Part shown: positions 40,891-49,810 of the stretch, piece after piece
How positions within the stretch are numbered: position 1 is the first letter of the stretch
How the letters are laid out: each line of letters opens with the position of its first letter
NCBI GenBank assembly: GCA_024280015.1
Contig: JAJRQY010000155.1
Span: forward strand, 1 to 50,555
Reading direction: 5' to 3'
DNA length: 50,555 nucleotides
Source: Actinomycetes bacterium
GTDB lineage: Bacteria > Actinomycetota > Acidimicrobiia > Acidimicrobiales > SZUA-35
Translations under genes and position numbers: made by a program
Notes under the pieces: model-generated
What the model was told of the DNA's origin: nothing
Databases searched by the model: none
The model's input: only the letters and a program-made list of their open reading frames with translations

Positions 40891-40942
40891 AACGAGACTC
40901 TAATACGAGAAGGCTCCGGCTGACGAACCTTCTCAACGAGGC

Positions 40943-40989
40943 GTGCTGGCACCGCTACGGCACGTACCAGCACGCTCTAGCGGTGCCAG
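40943..40989. promoter_or_regulatory. Nested, mutually exclusive inverted repeats between divergent genes
   Basis: CTGGCACCGCTA (40946-40957) pairs perfectly with TAGCGGTGCCAG (40978-40989). A competing pair is GTGCTGG (40943-40949) with CCAGCAC (40967-40973). The two share bases, so only one can form. The site lies between the oxidoreductase and the alpha-hydroxyacid oxidase. It could be a multi-site operator or an attenuator-like switch. No T tract follows. Confidence 0.5.
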
Positions 40990-41065
40990 TACGGAGGGTG
41001 TGGGGCTGGTTGATGGACGGATTTCGTGCGCACTCTGGCCCATGATCTAGTCTGGGAGCATGGGA

Positions 41066-42286
41066 ATGATCAACACCTTCCGCTCGGTTGTGCAGTTCAA
41101 GGAATTGGAGTTGGATCCGGTCGTTCGCCGGCTCAGTACAGCCGCTGATATTGGCGATCTGCGAGCAATTGCCAAGCGACGCTTGCCTCGCGGCGTGTTT
41201 GACTACATCGACGGTGGGGCCGAGGACGAGCACACGCTCGGTGCCAACTCCAGTGCCTTCTCCAAAATCCAATTCGAACCCCGTGTCTTGCGTGACGTCT
41301 CCGAGCTAGATACATCAACCACGCTATTCGGCACTGAGATGGCCATGCCGGTGATGATCGCTCCGACCGGCTTTGGGCGGATCGCGCAGTCACAAGGAGA
41401 ACTGGCGGTGGCGCGGGCTGCGGAACGGGCAGGCATCCCCTATGCCCTGTCGACCATGGCCACCCGGTCCATCGAAGAGGTGGCCGCGGTCTCTGATGGC
41501 CCGAAGTGGTTCCAGGTGTACACCTGGAGAGACCGGACTCTGGTGGAACAGATGGTTCGTCGAGCTGAAGCTGCAGGTTATGTCGGGCTCTACCTGACAG
41601 TTGACACCGCAGTCCTTGGCCGTCGCGAGCGTGATGTCAGGCGGGGCTACACCCTGCCACCCAAGATTGGGTTAGACACCATCATTGACGGCGCAATTCA
41701 CCCGGGATGGACGTGGGACTTCCTGAACAATGATCCCATCACCTTTGCCAACGTCGTCGGCATGCATGACATGGACGGTTCTTCTGCCGTCTCGCTAGCC
41801 GAGCACATGGCGGCCCAGTTCGACTCGTCACTTTCCTGGGACGATGTTGCCTGGCTCGCATCGATCTGGGATGGGCCAATCATTCTGAAGGGCATCCAGA
41901 CTGTGGCCGATGCCAAGCTGGCGGTCGGGGCCGGCGTGGCCGGAATTGCCTTGTCCAACCATGGAGGTCGCCAGCTGGATGGGGCCCCGACACCGATCGA
42001 GCTGGTGGAGCCAGTTGCCCAAGCCGTCGGCGGCCAGATCGTGATCATTTGTGATGGCGGTATCCGGCGCGGGAGTGACGTGGTGAAGGCGCTGGCCCTT
42101 GGCGCCGATGCCGTCTCGATTGGACGTCCGTACCTGTATGGCTTGGCTGCTGGTGGTGAGCGGGGAGTTGACCATGTGCTCAACTTCTTCATGCAGGGAA
42201 TCCGCCGAACCATGGCCTTGTCCGGGGTTCGCACCATTGACGAGATCAATGGTGACCTGGTGAAATGGAAGTCTTCGGGTTCCTAG
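41066..42286 (+). CDS. FMN-dependent alpha-hydroxy-acid oxidase / lactate dehydrogenase family
   Basis: The ATG at 41066 has GGGAG seven bases upstream, a better fit than the ATG at 41060. The product of about 406 residues is a TIM-barrel FMN enzyme. The N-terminal RGVFDYIDGGAEDE, PVMIAPTGFGRIAQ, FQVYTWRDR, LTVDTAVLGRRERD and the catalytic ALSNHGGRQLDGAP (His near residue 300) are all present, as is the FMN phosphate site GADAVSIGRPYLYG. It oxidises an L-2-hydroxy acid to the 2-oxo acid. Lactate is the commonest substrate, but mandelate or glycolate types and the mycofactocin-associated MftD are relatives. No mycofactocin genes are seen in the window. Confidence 0.9.
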   Translation: MINTFRSVVQFKELELDPVVRRLSTAADIGDLRAIAKRRLPRGVFDYIDGGAEDEHTLGANSSAFSKIQFEPRVLRDVSELDTSTTLFGTEMAMPVMIAPTGFGRIAQSQGELAVARAAERAGIPYALSTMATRSIEEVAAVSDGPKWFQVYTWRDRTLVEQMVRRAEAAGYVGLYLTVDTAVLGRRERDVRRGYTLPPKIGLDTIIDGAIHPGWTWDFLNNDPITFANVVGMHDMDGSSAVSLAEHMAAQFDSSLSWDDVAWLASIWDGPIILKGIQTVADAKLAVGAGVAGIALSNHGGRQLDGAPTPIELVEPVAQAVGGQIVIICDGGIRRGSDVVKALALGADAVSIGRPYLYGLAAGGERGVDHVLNFFMQGIRRTMALSGVRTIDEINGDLVKWKSSGS

Positions 42287-42356
42287 AGTTTGCTTGCTGG
42301 CGTTGATTTGCCGCCAGTCTTGCCTCGACAAGTCCATGCGGACTATTGGGCCGCAA

Positions 42357-43460
42357 CTATTCGTCGTCTGCGGGGATCCGCTCTCCAACCGTCGAGAACT
42401 TCTCAACTTCATCTTGACCGGTCTCGCTGCTACCTGTTTCATAAGTGGACTCGATGTCGGCCTCGGACAGTTGAAGCTCAACCGGGGGGAGTTCCAGCAC
42501 ACTGAGATCGGGGTTCCAATCGAACTCGAATCGACGGGTTCCATGTTCAATTTCGAGCGCGATGATCTTCTTGTCAGCGTTGAACTCCAGCAGGGCGAAC
42601 ACCTCCTGGTCAACTTGGGAGATCTCCGTCACGATCCGTTGCGAATCACGGGACCGTTCTATGAGCACCAAATCATCGGGGGCGACACCATCTCGAAACC
42701 CGACTGAGTAGAGAAGCGAACTGCCGGAATCGAGAGCCAGTTCCGGGCCCAGTCCAGCCGGGAAGAAACGTCCCCCATAGAAAGGCTCAGAAAACCACTT
42801 GTCGCTGAGTTCAGGTAGGTCAACAATCAGGGATTCGGAGTAGGCCAAACCCTCCAGAGCTTCTTCATTGTCGCCATAGAGCGGCCTGAGCGACTGGATC
42901 TCGGCCCGGTTAAAGGCGATCTCGTCTACTAGACGAATCCAGATGGTGTCTTGCTCGGAGCCCTGATCAACGAAGTAGTCGACCGGCAAAGACATCCCAG
43001 CGATTACGCCAGCGAAGGCGGGTGAGTAGTCCTCGGTGGTCTCATCATCAACCTGGTCTTGCCTGTCAGGTTGTTCTTCCAGCATGTCGCCCAGTGTTTG
43101 CTGGTACATAGCTGCGACCTCGGAGTAGTTCACGGATAGATAGGTGATGGAAGACGAAGGGTCTGACGTTCTGGACTCGTAGCTGACTGCGGTTTGACTG
43201 CCCTCTTGCTGTTGCATGATCAAGGTGGTCTTGACTGGTTGAGGAGTCTGTAGATCATCCAAAGCAGTCAAGAGATCATCGAGAGAGATCTCTTGGCTGA
43301 GGGCAGGTGTGGTGGAGTCAGCTTGTTCCGAGGCGAAATCGCCAGCTTGTACGTTCGTATCTTCCAAGGCCATCGCCCCAGGGGCGTCTTGGGAGGGGAG
43401 TGTGCTGCATCCGCCCAGAACTAGAACTCCAAGAACTGCCGCTGCCCAAGTATTTGCCAT
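42357..43460 (-). CDS. Secreted lipoprotein, third member of the window's paralogous family
   Basis: The 367-residue protein has lipobox LGGC with Cys18 and an acidic/Gln-rich linker. The first domain contains SDPSSSITYLSVNYSEV; the second contains FEFDWNPDLSVLELP, which mirrors IEIDWEVDQSLLELP of the 766 gene product. The C-terminus adds an acidic tail. It should sit on the outer membrane face. It is the last gene of a long minus-strand run, 56 bases after engB. An ATCAAG...GTCGATG pattern just upstream weakly resembles the promoter of its paralogues, so it may also have its own promoter. Ligand and role unknown. Confidence 0.85.
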   Translation of the reverse strand: MANTWAAAVLGVLVLGGCSTLPSQDAPGAMALEDTNVQAGDFASEQADSTTPALSQEISLDDLLTALDDLQTPQPVKTTLIMQQQEGSQTAVSYESRTSDPSSSITYLSVNYSEVAAMYQQTLGDMLEEQPDRQDQVDDETTEDYSPAFAGVIAGMSLPVDYFVDQGSEQDTIWIRLVDEIAFNRAEIQSLRPLYGDNEEALEGLAYSESLIVDLPELSDKWFSEPFYGGRFFPAGLGPELALDSGSSLLYSVGFRDGVAPDDLVLIERSRDSQRIVTEISQVDQEVFALLEFNADKKIIALEIEHGTRRFEFDWNPDLSVLELPPVELQLSEADIESTYETGSSETGQDEVEKFSTVGERIPADDE

Positions 43461-43516
43461 TCTTGTTCATCGACAAGGTTCTGGTCAGACTTGATCCAAG
43501 TCTCCCGGTCGGTGAT

Positions 43517-44095
43517 CTAGGACAACCAGCGGACAACTAGGCCTCGGAGCTTGTCGATGCCAACACCTTTCTCGGCGCTGGTCCAGATGATGTCGCCCTC
43601 CTCAAGATTGCACTTCTCGGCCACTTCGCGCTTGCGCTTGTTGCGCTTGGATGATTTGACCTTGTCGTGCTTGGTGGCAATAACGGTGTGCGGGAGGCCA
43701 CAGGCCCGAAGCCATTCCAACATCTGGATGTCCAGCTTGGTTGGGCCAACCACCCCGTCGACCAGCACCATGACCATCTTGAGGTTCTCCCGCTCAAGCA
43801 GGTAGCCCTCGATCATGGCTTGCCAACTGGCGCGCATATTGGCTGGCGCGTTGGCAAAGCCATAGCCGGGCAAGTCAACAAAGGTGCCGTGACCCTCAAT
43901 GTCAAACAGGTTGAGCAGACGCGTTCGGCCGGGAGTGTTGGAAACGTGGGCCAAACGCTTGCGTGCCCCAATGGCGTTCAACAGTGAGGACTTCCCAACA
44001 TTGGAACGTCCGACAACGGTTACTTCTGACTGGCTCGGTGGCAGCTGTGACAAGTCACTGGCTGATTGGATGAACTCCAACGGAAGGGGCGGCAT
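43517..44095 (-). CDS. engB: Ribosome-biogenesis GTPase EngB (YsxC/YihA)
   Basis: The 192-residue TrmE-Era-type GTPase has G1 GRSNVGKSS (29-37), the switch I threonine in SNTPGRTR (51-58), G3 DLPGYGFA (74-81) and G4 ATKHDK. EngB assists late assembly of the large ribosomal subunit and is usually essential. The length is typical. The gene sits between azlD (72 bases upstream) and the lipoprotein. Confidence 0.95.
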   Translation of the reverse strand: MPPLPLEFIQSASDLSQLPPSQSEVTVVGRSNVGKSSLLNAIGARKRLAHVSNTPGRTRLLNLFDIEGHGTFVDLPGYGFANAPANMRASWQAMIEGYLLERENLKMVMVLVDGVVGPTKLDIQMLEWLRACGLPHTVIATKHDKVKSSKRNKRKREVAEKCNLEEGDIIWTSAEKGVGIDKLRGLVVRWLS

Positions 44096-44167
44096 AGCGG
44101 GCCAAGACTAGCGCTGCCCCGCTCTGTCTGCGTTCTAGAGTGGCGTCCTTCTCGATAGAGCGCTGGC

Positions 44168-44485
44168 TCACATCAACCAGTCAAGGCCCCAAAAGACACT
44201 CATGCCAGCAGCAAGACCGAGGATTAGATTCTTGCTAAGCCTGGCGGTTGTTCCGCCAACACCGAGGGCAACGATCTCCGGAAGCTCGATACCAGAGACG
44301 CCCTCGCCGCCAGCAATCATGGTGACAATCAGTGCTGATAGGACGGCCGGGGCGACACTCTGCAACGTACGAACGAAACGGTCGGGTAACGGTCGATTGC
44401 CGACGAACAGGATCACGCCTGATCGGAACAGGTAGGTGGACAAGCCAACCGTCAGAATCATGGCCACGCCAGATACGACGCTCAT
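44168..44485 (-). CDS. azlD: AzlD-family branched-chain amino acid exporter subunit
   Basis: The 105-residue protein has four hydrophobic segments (AMILTVGLSTYLF, VAPAVLSALIVTMIA, ELPEIVALGVGG and LGLAAGMSVFWGLDWLM). The conserved STYLFR near the first and RTLQSVAPAVL are typical of AzlD. It is the small partner of AzlC and works with it to export branched-chain amino acids or analogues. The ATG overlaps the azlC stop by four bases (ATGA). Confidence 0.92.
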   Translation of the reverse strand: MSVVSGVAMILTVGLSTYLFRSGVILFVGNRPLPDRFVRTLQSVAPAVLSALIVTMIAGGEGVSGIELPEIVALGVGGTTARLSKNLILGLAAGMSVFWGLDWLM

Positions 44486-45276
44486 GCTTGGCTGTCTTCG
44501 GATCGAGCTGCTGGACTTCGTGCCTCAATGAGTTCGTCAGTGACAAAGGCGGCCATGATCCCAGCGGCGGCTCCAACGAGGAGCCCAAGGCGATTCGGTA
44601 GATCGAGGAACAAGATGCTGGCGCCAGCCCCAGCAACCGAAGCAACCACTGCTGACAGCTTCTGGATTGGTATAGCCACGAGTCCTGCAAACATGACGGC
44701 CACTGCCATCTCGATCTTCCAGTTGGTTGGAACCGCTGATCCAAGGAGCACACCAGCTGTTGTAACGATGAGCCAAGACGAGAAGAAGAAGAGACCAGCG
44801 GTAAGGGTGTAAATCCGAAACTGGCGGCGATCAAGATCGCTTCGAGCAGCGACCAGGGCGAAGACCTGATCGATGATGAAGAACGGTCCGACCCACCGAA
44901 ACCAACGGGGCTGATTCTGAAAACGAGGAGTAAGGCCAGCGCTGTACATGATGTGTCGGGAATTGATGACAACAGCAGTAGCAACAGCGGTCCACCAGCT
45001 GGCGACACCAGCCGACGTCACCATGGCAAGTTGTGCTGCTCCAGCAAAGACCGTGATGCTGCTCAACCACGCGATCCAAGTTGGAAGCTCCGATCGAGTC
45101 ATTGCCGCGCCAAGAATAAACCCGAACGGTATGGCGGGAATGAACAAGGGAACGGACTCACGTACTGCTCGCCTGAGGATCGGGTCCTTCAGGATGGAGC
45201 CGTGCATGGGTACGTCCAACTGCGGCACAATCGGGTTAGGTTCGGAGGTGGGCTGGGTAGACAGGAGCATCATCAT
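44482..45276 (-). CDS. azlC: AzlC-family branched-chain amino acid exporter, large subunit
   Basis: The start is one of three adjacent ATGs (45276, 45273, 45270). The longer frame runs back through the CobW gene and is not credible. The product of about 264 residues shows the AzlC pattern: PLFIPAIPFGFILGAA, ITVFAGAAQLAMV, VVINSRHIMYSAGLTP with the conserved NxRH, and FFIIDQVFALVA. Later come a membrane segment rich in Phe and LVAIPIQ. Together with AzlD it forms a bipartite exporter (LIV-E type). It starts 22 bases past the cobW stop. Confidence 0.92.
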   Translation of the reverse strand: MMMLLSTQPTSEPNPIVPQLDVPMHGSILKDPILRRAVRESVPLFIPAIPFGFILGAAMTRSELPTWIAWLSSITVFAGAAQLAMVTSAGVASWWTAVATAVVINSRHIMYSAGLTPRFQNQPRWFRWVGPFFIIDQVFALVAARSDLDRRQFRIYTLTAGLFFFSSWLIVTTAGVLLGSAVPTNWKIEMAVAVMFAGLVAIPIQKLSAVVASVAGAGASILFLDLPNRLGLLVGAAAGIMAAFVTDELIEARSPAARSEDSQA

Positions 45277-45298
45277 GGCGGAAGAATCCTGCACTCGC

Positions 45299-46267
45299 TC
45301 ACAATTTTGGTGGTGAATCTCCAAGCCACTGGCTAAGGGTTTGGTTGGCCCCGGGGTGCGCCTTGATTGACAAGATTTCGATGGTTCCAAGGATGCCGGC
45401 AGCAACCTGATTGGGCCAAACTTGAATCCGGACACGGGGACCAACCCGGTCCACCCGAAGAAGGGCCTTCTCGCCTTCGACGACTCCCTTTACTCGAGCG
45501 ACGGAGGGCGGTGCGGCCTCCAGCCAGTGCTCCAAGGCCTTCTGATCAACTGGTTGGACTAGCCGTACCCGGTTGGAAGCAATGGCAAGGGTCGCCTGTT
45601 GGTCTGAAGTTCGAGCGGACGGAGGTGAGGAGGGCGGAAAAGCCCCTATCCCAAAGACGAGGAGCTGCAGATCAGAATCAGGAGGCGCTGAGATGATCGG
45701 TGCAGGACTCAGTGATCGGATCAATGACGTTGTCGTCTCTAGATTGGACGTTGAGATGAGGTCGGTCTTGGTGACAACGACAAGGTCGGCGGTTCCAAGT
45801 TGTGTCCGAATTGTGTCCCCGATGTAGCGGTCGGCCAGCTGGTCTTCCAGTTGTTCGCCGTCGGCCATCACAATGATGGAGGCGAGCTCGAAGCCCGGCA
45901 GGTGGGCGTACTGGGCCACCGCGCCTGGCAGAGCAACCCCACTGGTCTCGATTAGCAGTTGCTGTGGGGCCGTGGCTGGGTCGGCTAGAGCGCGCTGATG
46001 GATCTGATCCAGAGTGGCGGCAAAGCCATCAGCCAGCGAGCAACAAATACAACCATTGCTGAGCTCGATGACTGAATCTGATTGGGATGAGATGAATGCG
46101 GCATCGAGATTGATGGTGCCGAAATCGTTGACTAGCACCGCAATACGAACTGGGTCCGCGTTGCCAGCTTGACTCAACAACTGGTTGATGAGGGTTGTTT
46201 TCCCGGCCCCGAGGTAGCCGCCGAGCACGGTCACCGGGATACGAAGCGGAGTTGCATTGATGGCCAC
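45299..46267 (-). CDS. CobW/COG0523 GTPase (metal chaperone family)
   Basis: From GTG 46267, nine bases after the amidohydrolase stop, the 322-residue protein has Walker A GGYLGAGKTT (16-25), NDFGTINLD (48-56), the metal-binding GCICC (72-76), ETSGVALPG and the base-specificity motif TKTD. The C-terminal CobW domain runs over about 220-315. COG0523 GTPases insert or deliver metals, commonly zinc or cobalt, to client enzymes. The neighbouring amidohydrolase is metal-dependent and is a plausible client; that is inference. The longer upstream frame overlaps the amidohydrolase gene and lacks family features. Confidence 0.9.
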   Translation of the reverse strand: MAINATPLRIPVTVLGGYLGAGKTTLINQLLSQAGNADPVRIAVLVNDFGTINLDAAFISSQSDSVIELSNGCICCSLADGFAATLDQIHQRALADPATAPQQLLIETSGVALPGAVAQYAHLPGFELASIIVMADGEQLEDQLADRYIGDTIRTQLGTADLVVVTKTDLISTSNLETTTSLIRSLSPAPIISAPPDSDLQLLVFGIGAFPPSSPPSARTSDQQATLAIASNRVRLVQPVDQKALEHWLEAAPPSVARVKGVVEGEKALLRVDRVGPRVRIQVWPNQVAAGILGTIEILSIKAHPGANQTLSQWLGDSPPKL

Positions 46268-46275
46268 TGTGTTGG

Positions 46276-47970
46276 CTAGTCGACTGGGTTTGGGCTGGTG
46301 CCTGCTCGATGGACCACTCCGGAGAGAACGGTGCCCCAAACCTTGATGTCGCGCAAAGCCATTGGTTCTACCGCCAGCGGATCCTCTTCGAGCACGGTGA
46401 AGTCGGCTCGCTTTCCCGGCTGGATCGATCCGATCTCGTCGTCCATGCGAAGCTGATAGGCCGCCCCCAGGGTTGCTGCTTGCAATGCTTCGGTCGGGGT
46501 GATGCGTTCATCAGGGCCGAGGACATGGCCAGATGAGGTGATGCGGTTCACCGCACACCACATGGTGTGCAGGGGACCAATTGGCGTGATTGGAGCATCG
46601 GAATGGAAGGATAGAGCCACGCCGGCGTCCAAAGCCGAGCGGCAGGCGTTCATGCCAGCGGCTCGGTCTTCACCTACGGTCAGGGTTCGGTGCTGGTCAC
46701 CCCAATACCAGATGTGATTGGTGAAGAGGTTGGCGTTCACCCCAAGGTTAGCCATGCGTTGGAACTGGGCTGGTGTTGTGAGCTGGGCGTGTTGGGCGGT
46801 GTGTCGATGATCGGGTCGAGGGTTTCGCAGCTGCACTTCTTGGACCGCGTCCAGGAAGACGTCCAGAGCTTCGTCGCCATTGGTATGGCAATGCACCAAC
46901 AAGCCGGCATCGTGGAAGGCGGCTAGACAGTCGGTCAAGGCATCTGGTGGGATGAGCCATAGCCCATTGGTTGCTCGCTGGTCCTGTGGATCGGGAAGAT
47001 AATGCGGCCAATTCAGTCGGGCCGTGTAGCCCTGGATTGAGCCGTCGAGCACGAGCTTCACAATCCCGAACCGAAGTAGGTCAGTGTTGCCCTTGGCCTT
47101 GGCCACGACCTTGGCGGCTGCTTCGGAGTCATTCCCCCTATAACCCCGGTAGGCGAGCACGATTCGAGCGGGAAAGTCAGGCTCGTTCGTCAGTTTCTCC
47201 CATATAGGCCAATCCTGTTCTTGAATAGTCCCGAGATCAGCAACCGTGGTCACCCCCGCGTTGCGGCACGAGGCAGCAAACTTCTGAGCCGAAACAGGAT
47301 CGCTGAAGGCACGTAATAGGATGGCAAATCCCGGCATCGCCAGTGCCATGGCCGCTGGCTCTTGCAACTCACCGGTCGGGAATCCGGTTGGGTCCTTCGG
47401 TACTCCTTCAGCGGGATGATCCGCGCCAATGTCTTGCATGTCCAGCATCTTGGTATTGACGGTGGCCAGGTGCGCACTGGCGTGGAAAACAAAGATCGGG
47501 CGGTCGACTGAAACCAGATCCAGATGCTTGCGGCTTAGTCGTTCCTCGTTGAAGTAGATCGGATCCAGGCCCCAAGCGAACAGCACATCCTCGGGGCCGC
47601 CCTCACTGCCATCAGCGACGAGTCGGGCATCCATGCGTTCATTGGCTTCGATCAGACGACTGACGACCTCCTCCAGAGACTTGCAGCCCGGCCACGTTTT
47701 GCCATCGGGATCGGTCCGGTCAAAGAACCCGACATAGGGAAAGTTCCAGACTGCTCCGGCCATGGTGTGGGCGTGGGCCTCGACGAAGCCCGGGATTAGA
47801 ACCTTGTCAGCGAAACGCTCATCGACTGTTGCTGGCCCCCATTGCTGGAGCGACTCGAGGGTACCGACACCGAGGACCCGGCCCGAGCGAACAGCAACAG
47901 CAGTGGCTTCGGGGTTCGACTGCCAGAGAGTTCGAACTAGGCGAGCAGGGTAAATTGTTGTTGAGTCCAC
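46276..47970 (-). CDS. Amidohydrolase family protein (YtcJ-like)
   Basis: GTG 47970 is chosen because AAGGTGA lies nine bases upstream; the longer frame adds a short unrelated N-terminus. The 564-residue protein has the metal-dependent hydrolase hallmarks: EAHAHT (HxH) near residue 66, HCHTNGDEALD, HTAQHAQ, the catalytic FHSDAPITPIGP and the terminal IQPGKRADFTVLEEDP. The long insertion and SDAPV-type motif fit the YtcJ group, which hydrolyses C-N bonds of unknown substrates. The CobW-type GTPase directly downstream may supply the metal. Confidence 0.9.
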   Translation of the reverse strand: MDSTTIYPARLVRTLWQSNPEATAVAVRSGRVLGVGTLESLQQWGPATVDERFADKVLIPGFVEAHAHTMAGAVWNFPYVGFFDRTDPDGKTWPGCKSLEEVVSRLIEANERMDARLVADGSEGGPEDVLFAWGLDPIYFNEERLSRKHLDLVSVDRPIFVFHASAHLATVNTKMLDMQDIGADHPAEGVPKDPTGFPTGELQEPAAMALAMPGFAILLRAFSDPVSAQKFAASCRNAGVTTVADLGTIQEQDWPIWEKLTNEPDFPARIVLAYRGYRGNDSEAAAKVVAKAKGNTDLLRFGIVKLVLDGSIQGYTARLNWPHYLPDPQDQRATNGLWLIPPDALTDCLAAFHDAGLLVHCHTNGDEALDVFLDAVQEVQLRNPRPDHRHTAQHAQLTTPAQFQRMANLGVNANLFTNHIWYWGDQHRTLTVGEDRAAGMNACRSALDAGVALSFHSDAPITPIGPLHTMWCAVNRITSSGHVLGPDERITPTEALQAATLGAAYQLRMDDEIGSIQPGKRADFTVLEEDPLAVEPMALRDIKVWGTVLSGVVHRAGTSPNPVD

Positions 47971-48058
47971 TCCGTCACCTTGGCACAGACACCAATTTCT
48001 TGCCATCTGGCTTGCTTACGATGACTTACTCAGGACGACCTGCTTGGGACACCCGGGT

Positions 48059-49297
48059 CTAGGGCTTGGCTCGTGTTTTCCGCAGTAGCGGATCGCTTAC
48101 GGCCAGCGTCTTGTCTGCGGCCTTCATGACGCCGCCGGCGATGCCCGGACTTTGGGAGTCGATTAGGTTGGCCATGACCTGGAGGGTGATTTTGGCGATG
48201 GAGTTGGTCGAAACCGAGAACCGAAGGCCAGCATTGAGAATGAGTGGGTGACCAATAAGAAAGGAGAAGCGGCGACCAAGTTTGAGGAAGCCGTCGAAGC
48301 GCTCGCCGACCTGCTGGTCATAGACCTGGGGTGCGCTCTCAACATCGGCCAGGAACAGGTTGGCAGCCAGAATGCCGCTCTCAAGCCCGTAATCAATGCC
48401 TTCGCCATTCATTGGATTGATCAGGCCAGCGGCGTCTCCGATGGCGAGCCATCCTGGGCCGTGACGCTTCTGGGTTGCCATTGGCAGACGCCAAGCCCGA
48501 GGCCGTTCCAAGTTGGGTCCGATCTCCCAGGACTCTTGCACCGAAGCGCGGTAGGTATCCAGGAGGGTGTTGAGGTTGAGTTTCTTGAACCCTTTCATGG
48601 TCGAAAGGGCACCAACACCGATATTGACGGTTCCGTCGCCAGCTGGGAACATCCAGCCGTAGCCAGGGACCGACTCACCGTTTTCGTCTTTCAGCGTGAG
48701 GCAAGCTTCGAGAAACGCATCAGCGTGGCGGGGTGACTCGACATAGCTACGAATGGCCAACCCGTATGGTTCGTTGGCGTCGCGCTCGGCCCCCAACATC
48801 TTTGCGATTGTTCCTGGTGCCCCAGCGGCAATGATCGTGAGATCAGCCTTGATTCTCCGGCCGTCGGTTTCCACCCCGATGACGCGCTGAGTGCCGTCTT
48901 CTACAACTACTCGGGGCCGAGCTTCGGTTTCATAAACAAGCTCGGCTCCTGCTTCGACCGCGGCATCCATCAGAGCAGCGTCGAGTCTGCGGCGAGGCCA
49001 CACCAGGCCGTAGTTGGGATACCGATCTGTTGTCGGCCAGTCCAGCTGCCGCTCGGTCTTGTTGGCGATCATTCGCAGACCCTGGATGAAGTGGCCGTCT
49101 GAGCACTCGATGCCGAGATCATTCAAGGCTCCAACTGCGCGTGGCGTCAGTCCGTCACCGCAGATCTTGTCCCGGCCGTATGCCCCTTTTTCGAACACGA
49201 TGACTGAGGCGCCGTTTCTTGCTGCTTGTATGGCAGCAGCGGCCCCCGCGGGGCCAGCACCAATAACGGCAATGTCGAATTTCTCTGTTCCGGACAT
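48059..49297 (-). CDS. Geranylgeranyl reductase-family FAD oxidoreductase (menaquinone or isoprenoid reductase-like)
   Basis: The 412-residue flavoprotein has the Rossmann FAD site VIGAGPAGAAAA (residues 11-22), then ICGDGLTPRAVGAL (a typical GGR segment with the Cys/Gly loop), TIIAAGAPG, and the second FAD motif GDAAGLINPMNGEGIDYG. Members saturate isoprenoid double bonds: chlorophyll side chains, archaeal lipids, or the menaquinone side chain (MenJ in mycobacteria). In an actinobacterium a MenJ-like role is likely, but no men genes are in the window. It starts 17 bases after the FKBP gene. Confidence 0.9.
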   Translation of the reverse strand: MSGTEKFDIAVIGAGPAGAAAAIQAARNGASVIVFEKGAYGRDKICGDGLTPRAVGALNDLGIECSDGHFIQGLRMIANKTERQLDWPTTDRYPNYGLVWPRRRLDAALMDAAVEAGAELVYETEARPRVVVEDGTQRVIGVETDGRRIKADLTIIAAGAPGTIAKMLGAERDANEPYGLAIRSYVESPRHADAFLEACLTLKDENGESVPGYGWMFPAGDGTVNIGVGALSTMKGFKKLNLNTLLDTYRASVQESWEIGPNLERPRAWRLPMATQKRHGPGWLAIGDAAGLINPMNGEGIDYGLESGILAANLFLADVESAPQVYDQQVGERFDGFLKLGRRFSFLIGHPLILNAGLRFSVSTNSIAKITLQVMANLIDSQSPGIAGGVMKAADKTLAVSDPLLRKTRAKP

Positions 49298-49314
49298 CAG
49301 GTAGTTCTCGTGAG

Positions 49315-49692
49315 CTAGCCGATGGAGCGGAGGTCAACCACAAAGATCAGGGTCTCGTTAGGACCAATGACACTGCCGGCACCGGCTGGCCCATAGGCCA
49401 TCTCTGGCGGAATTGTCAGCTGGCGCCGTCCGCCAACCTTCATACCGGAAACACCTTGGTCCCAGCCGGAAATTACCATGCCTGCTCCGAGTCCAAAGGA
49501 GAAGACGTCTCCCCGGTTCCATGAAGCATCGAACTCCGCTCCCGATGACCACGAAACACCGACATAGTCGACATTGACTTGTACGCCGCTTGTTGCTTCG
49601 GGCCCAGTGCCTACAACCAGGTCTTCCATGACCAATGTTGTTGGGGCGTCTCCAGCCGGGACGGTGATTTCAGGTTTGATGTTGGTATCCAC
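49315..49692 (-). CDS. FKBP-type peptidyl-prolyl isomerase
   Basis: From GTG 49692 the 125-residue protein is a single FKBP domain: VNVDYVGVSWSSGAEFDASW, then FSFGLGAGMVISGWDQGV, KVGGRRQLTIPPEMAYG and TLIFVVDLRSIG. The residues that line the active pocket (Tyr, Phe, Asp, Val-Ile, Trp, Tyr, Phe) are present. It has no signal peptide, so it should act in the cytoplasm on prolyl bonds of folding proteins. It is the first gene of the minus-strand run that continues to the lipoprotein. Confidence 0.93.
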   Translation of the reverse strand: MDTNIKPEITVPAGDAPTTLVMEDLVVGTGPEATSGVQVNVDYVGVSWSSGAEFDASWNRGDVFSFGLGAGMVISGWDQGVSGMKVGGRRQLTIPPEMAYGPAGAGSVIGPNETLIFVVDLRSIG

Positions 49693-49733
49693 CCCGTGAC
49701 GCTAGCCAGGTTCGGGCCGTTTGGATCATTTGG

Positions 49734-49762
49734 CTCAATTGCTCTTCCCAACGACCCGAAGA
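49734..49762 (+). promoter_or_regulatory. Sigma-28-like promoter candidate of the Flp pilin gene
   Basis: CTCAAT (49734-49739) is followed after 16 bases by CCGAAGA (49756-49762), about 50 bases before the pilin ATG. This fits the CTCA-N15-17-GCCGAA type described for actinobacterial FliA and resembles the elements before two lipoprotein genes and the GGDEF-EAL gene. Confidence 0.4.
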
Positions 49763-49810
49763 GACATGCAGCGATTGATGTCGCTTTGGAATTCGTCGTT
49801 AGGGAATCAC

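Noticed and set aside
41060-42286. Mycofactocin-type MftD
   Set aside because: The fold is similar, but no mftA-C or other mycofactocin genes are present in the window, so the general alpha-hydroxyacid oxidase call is kept.
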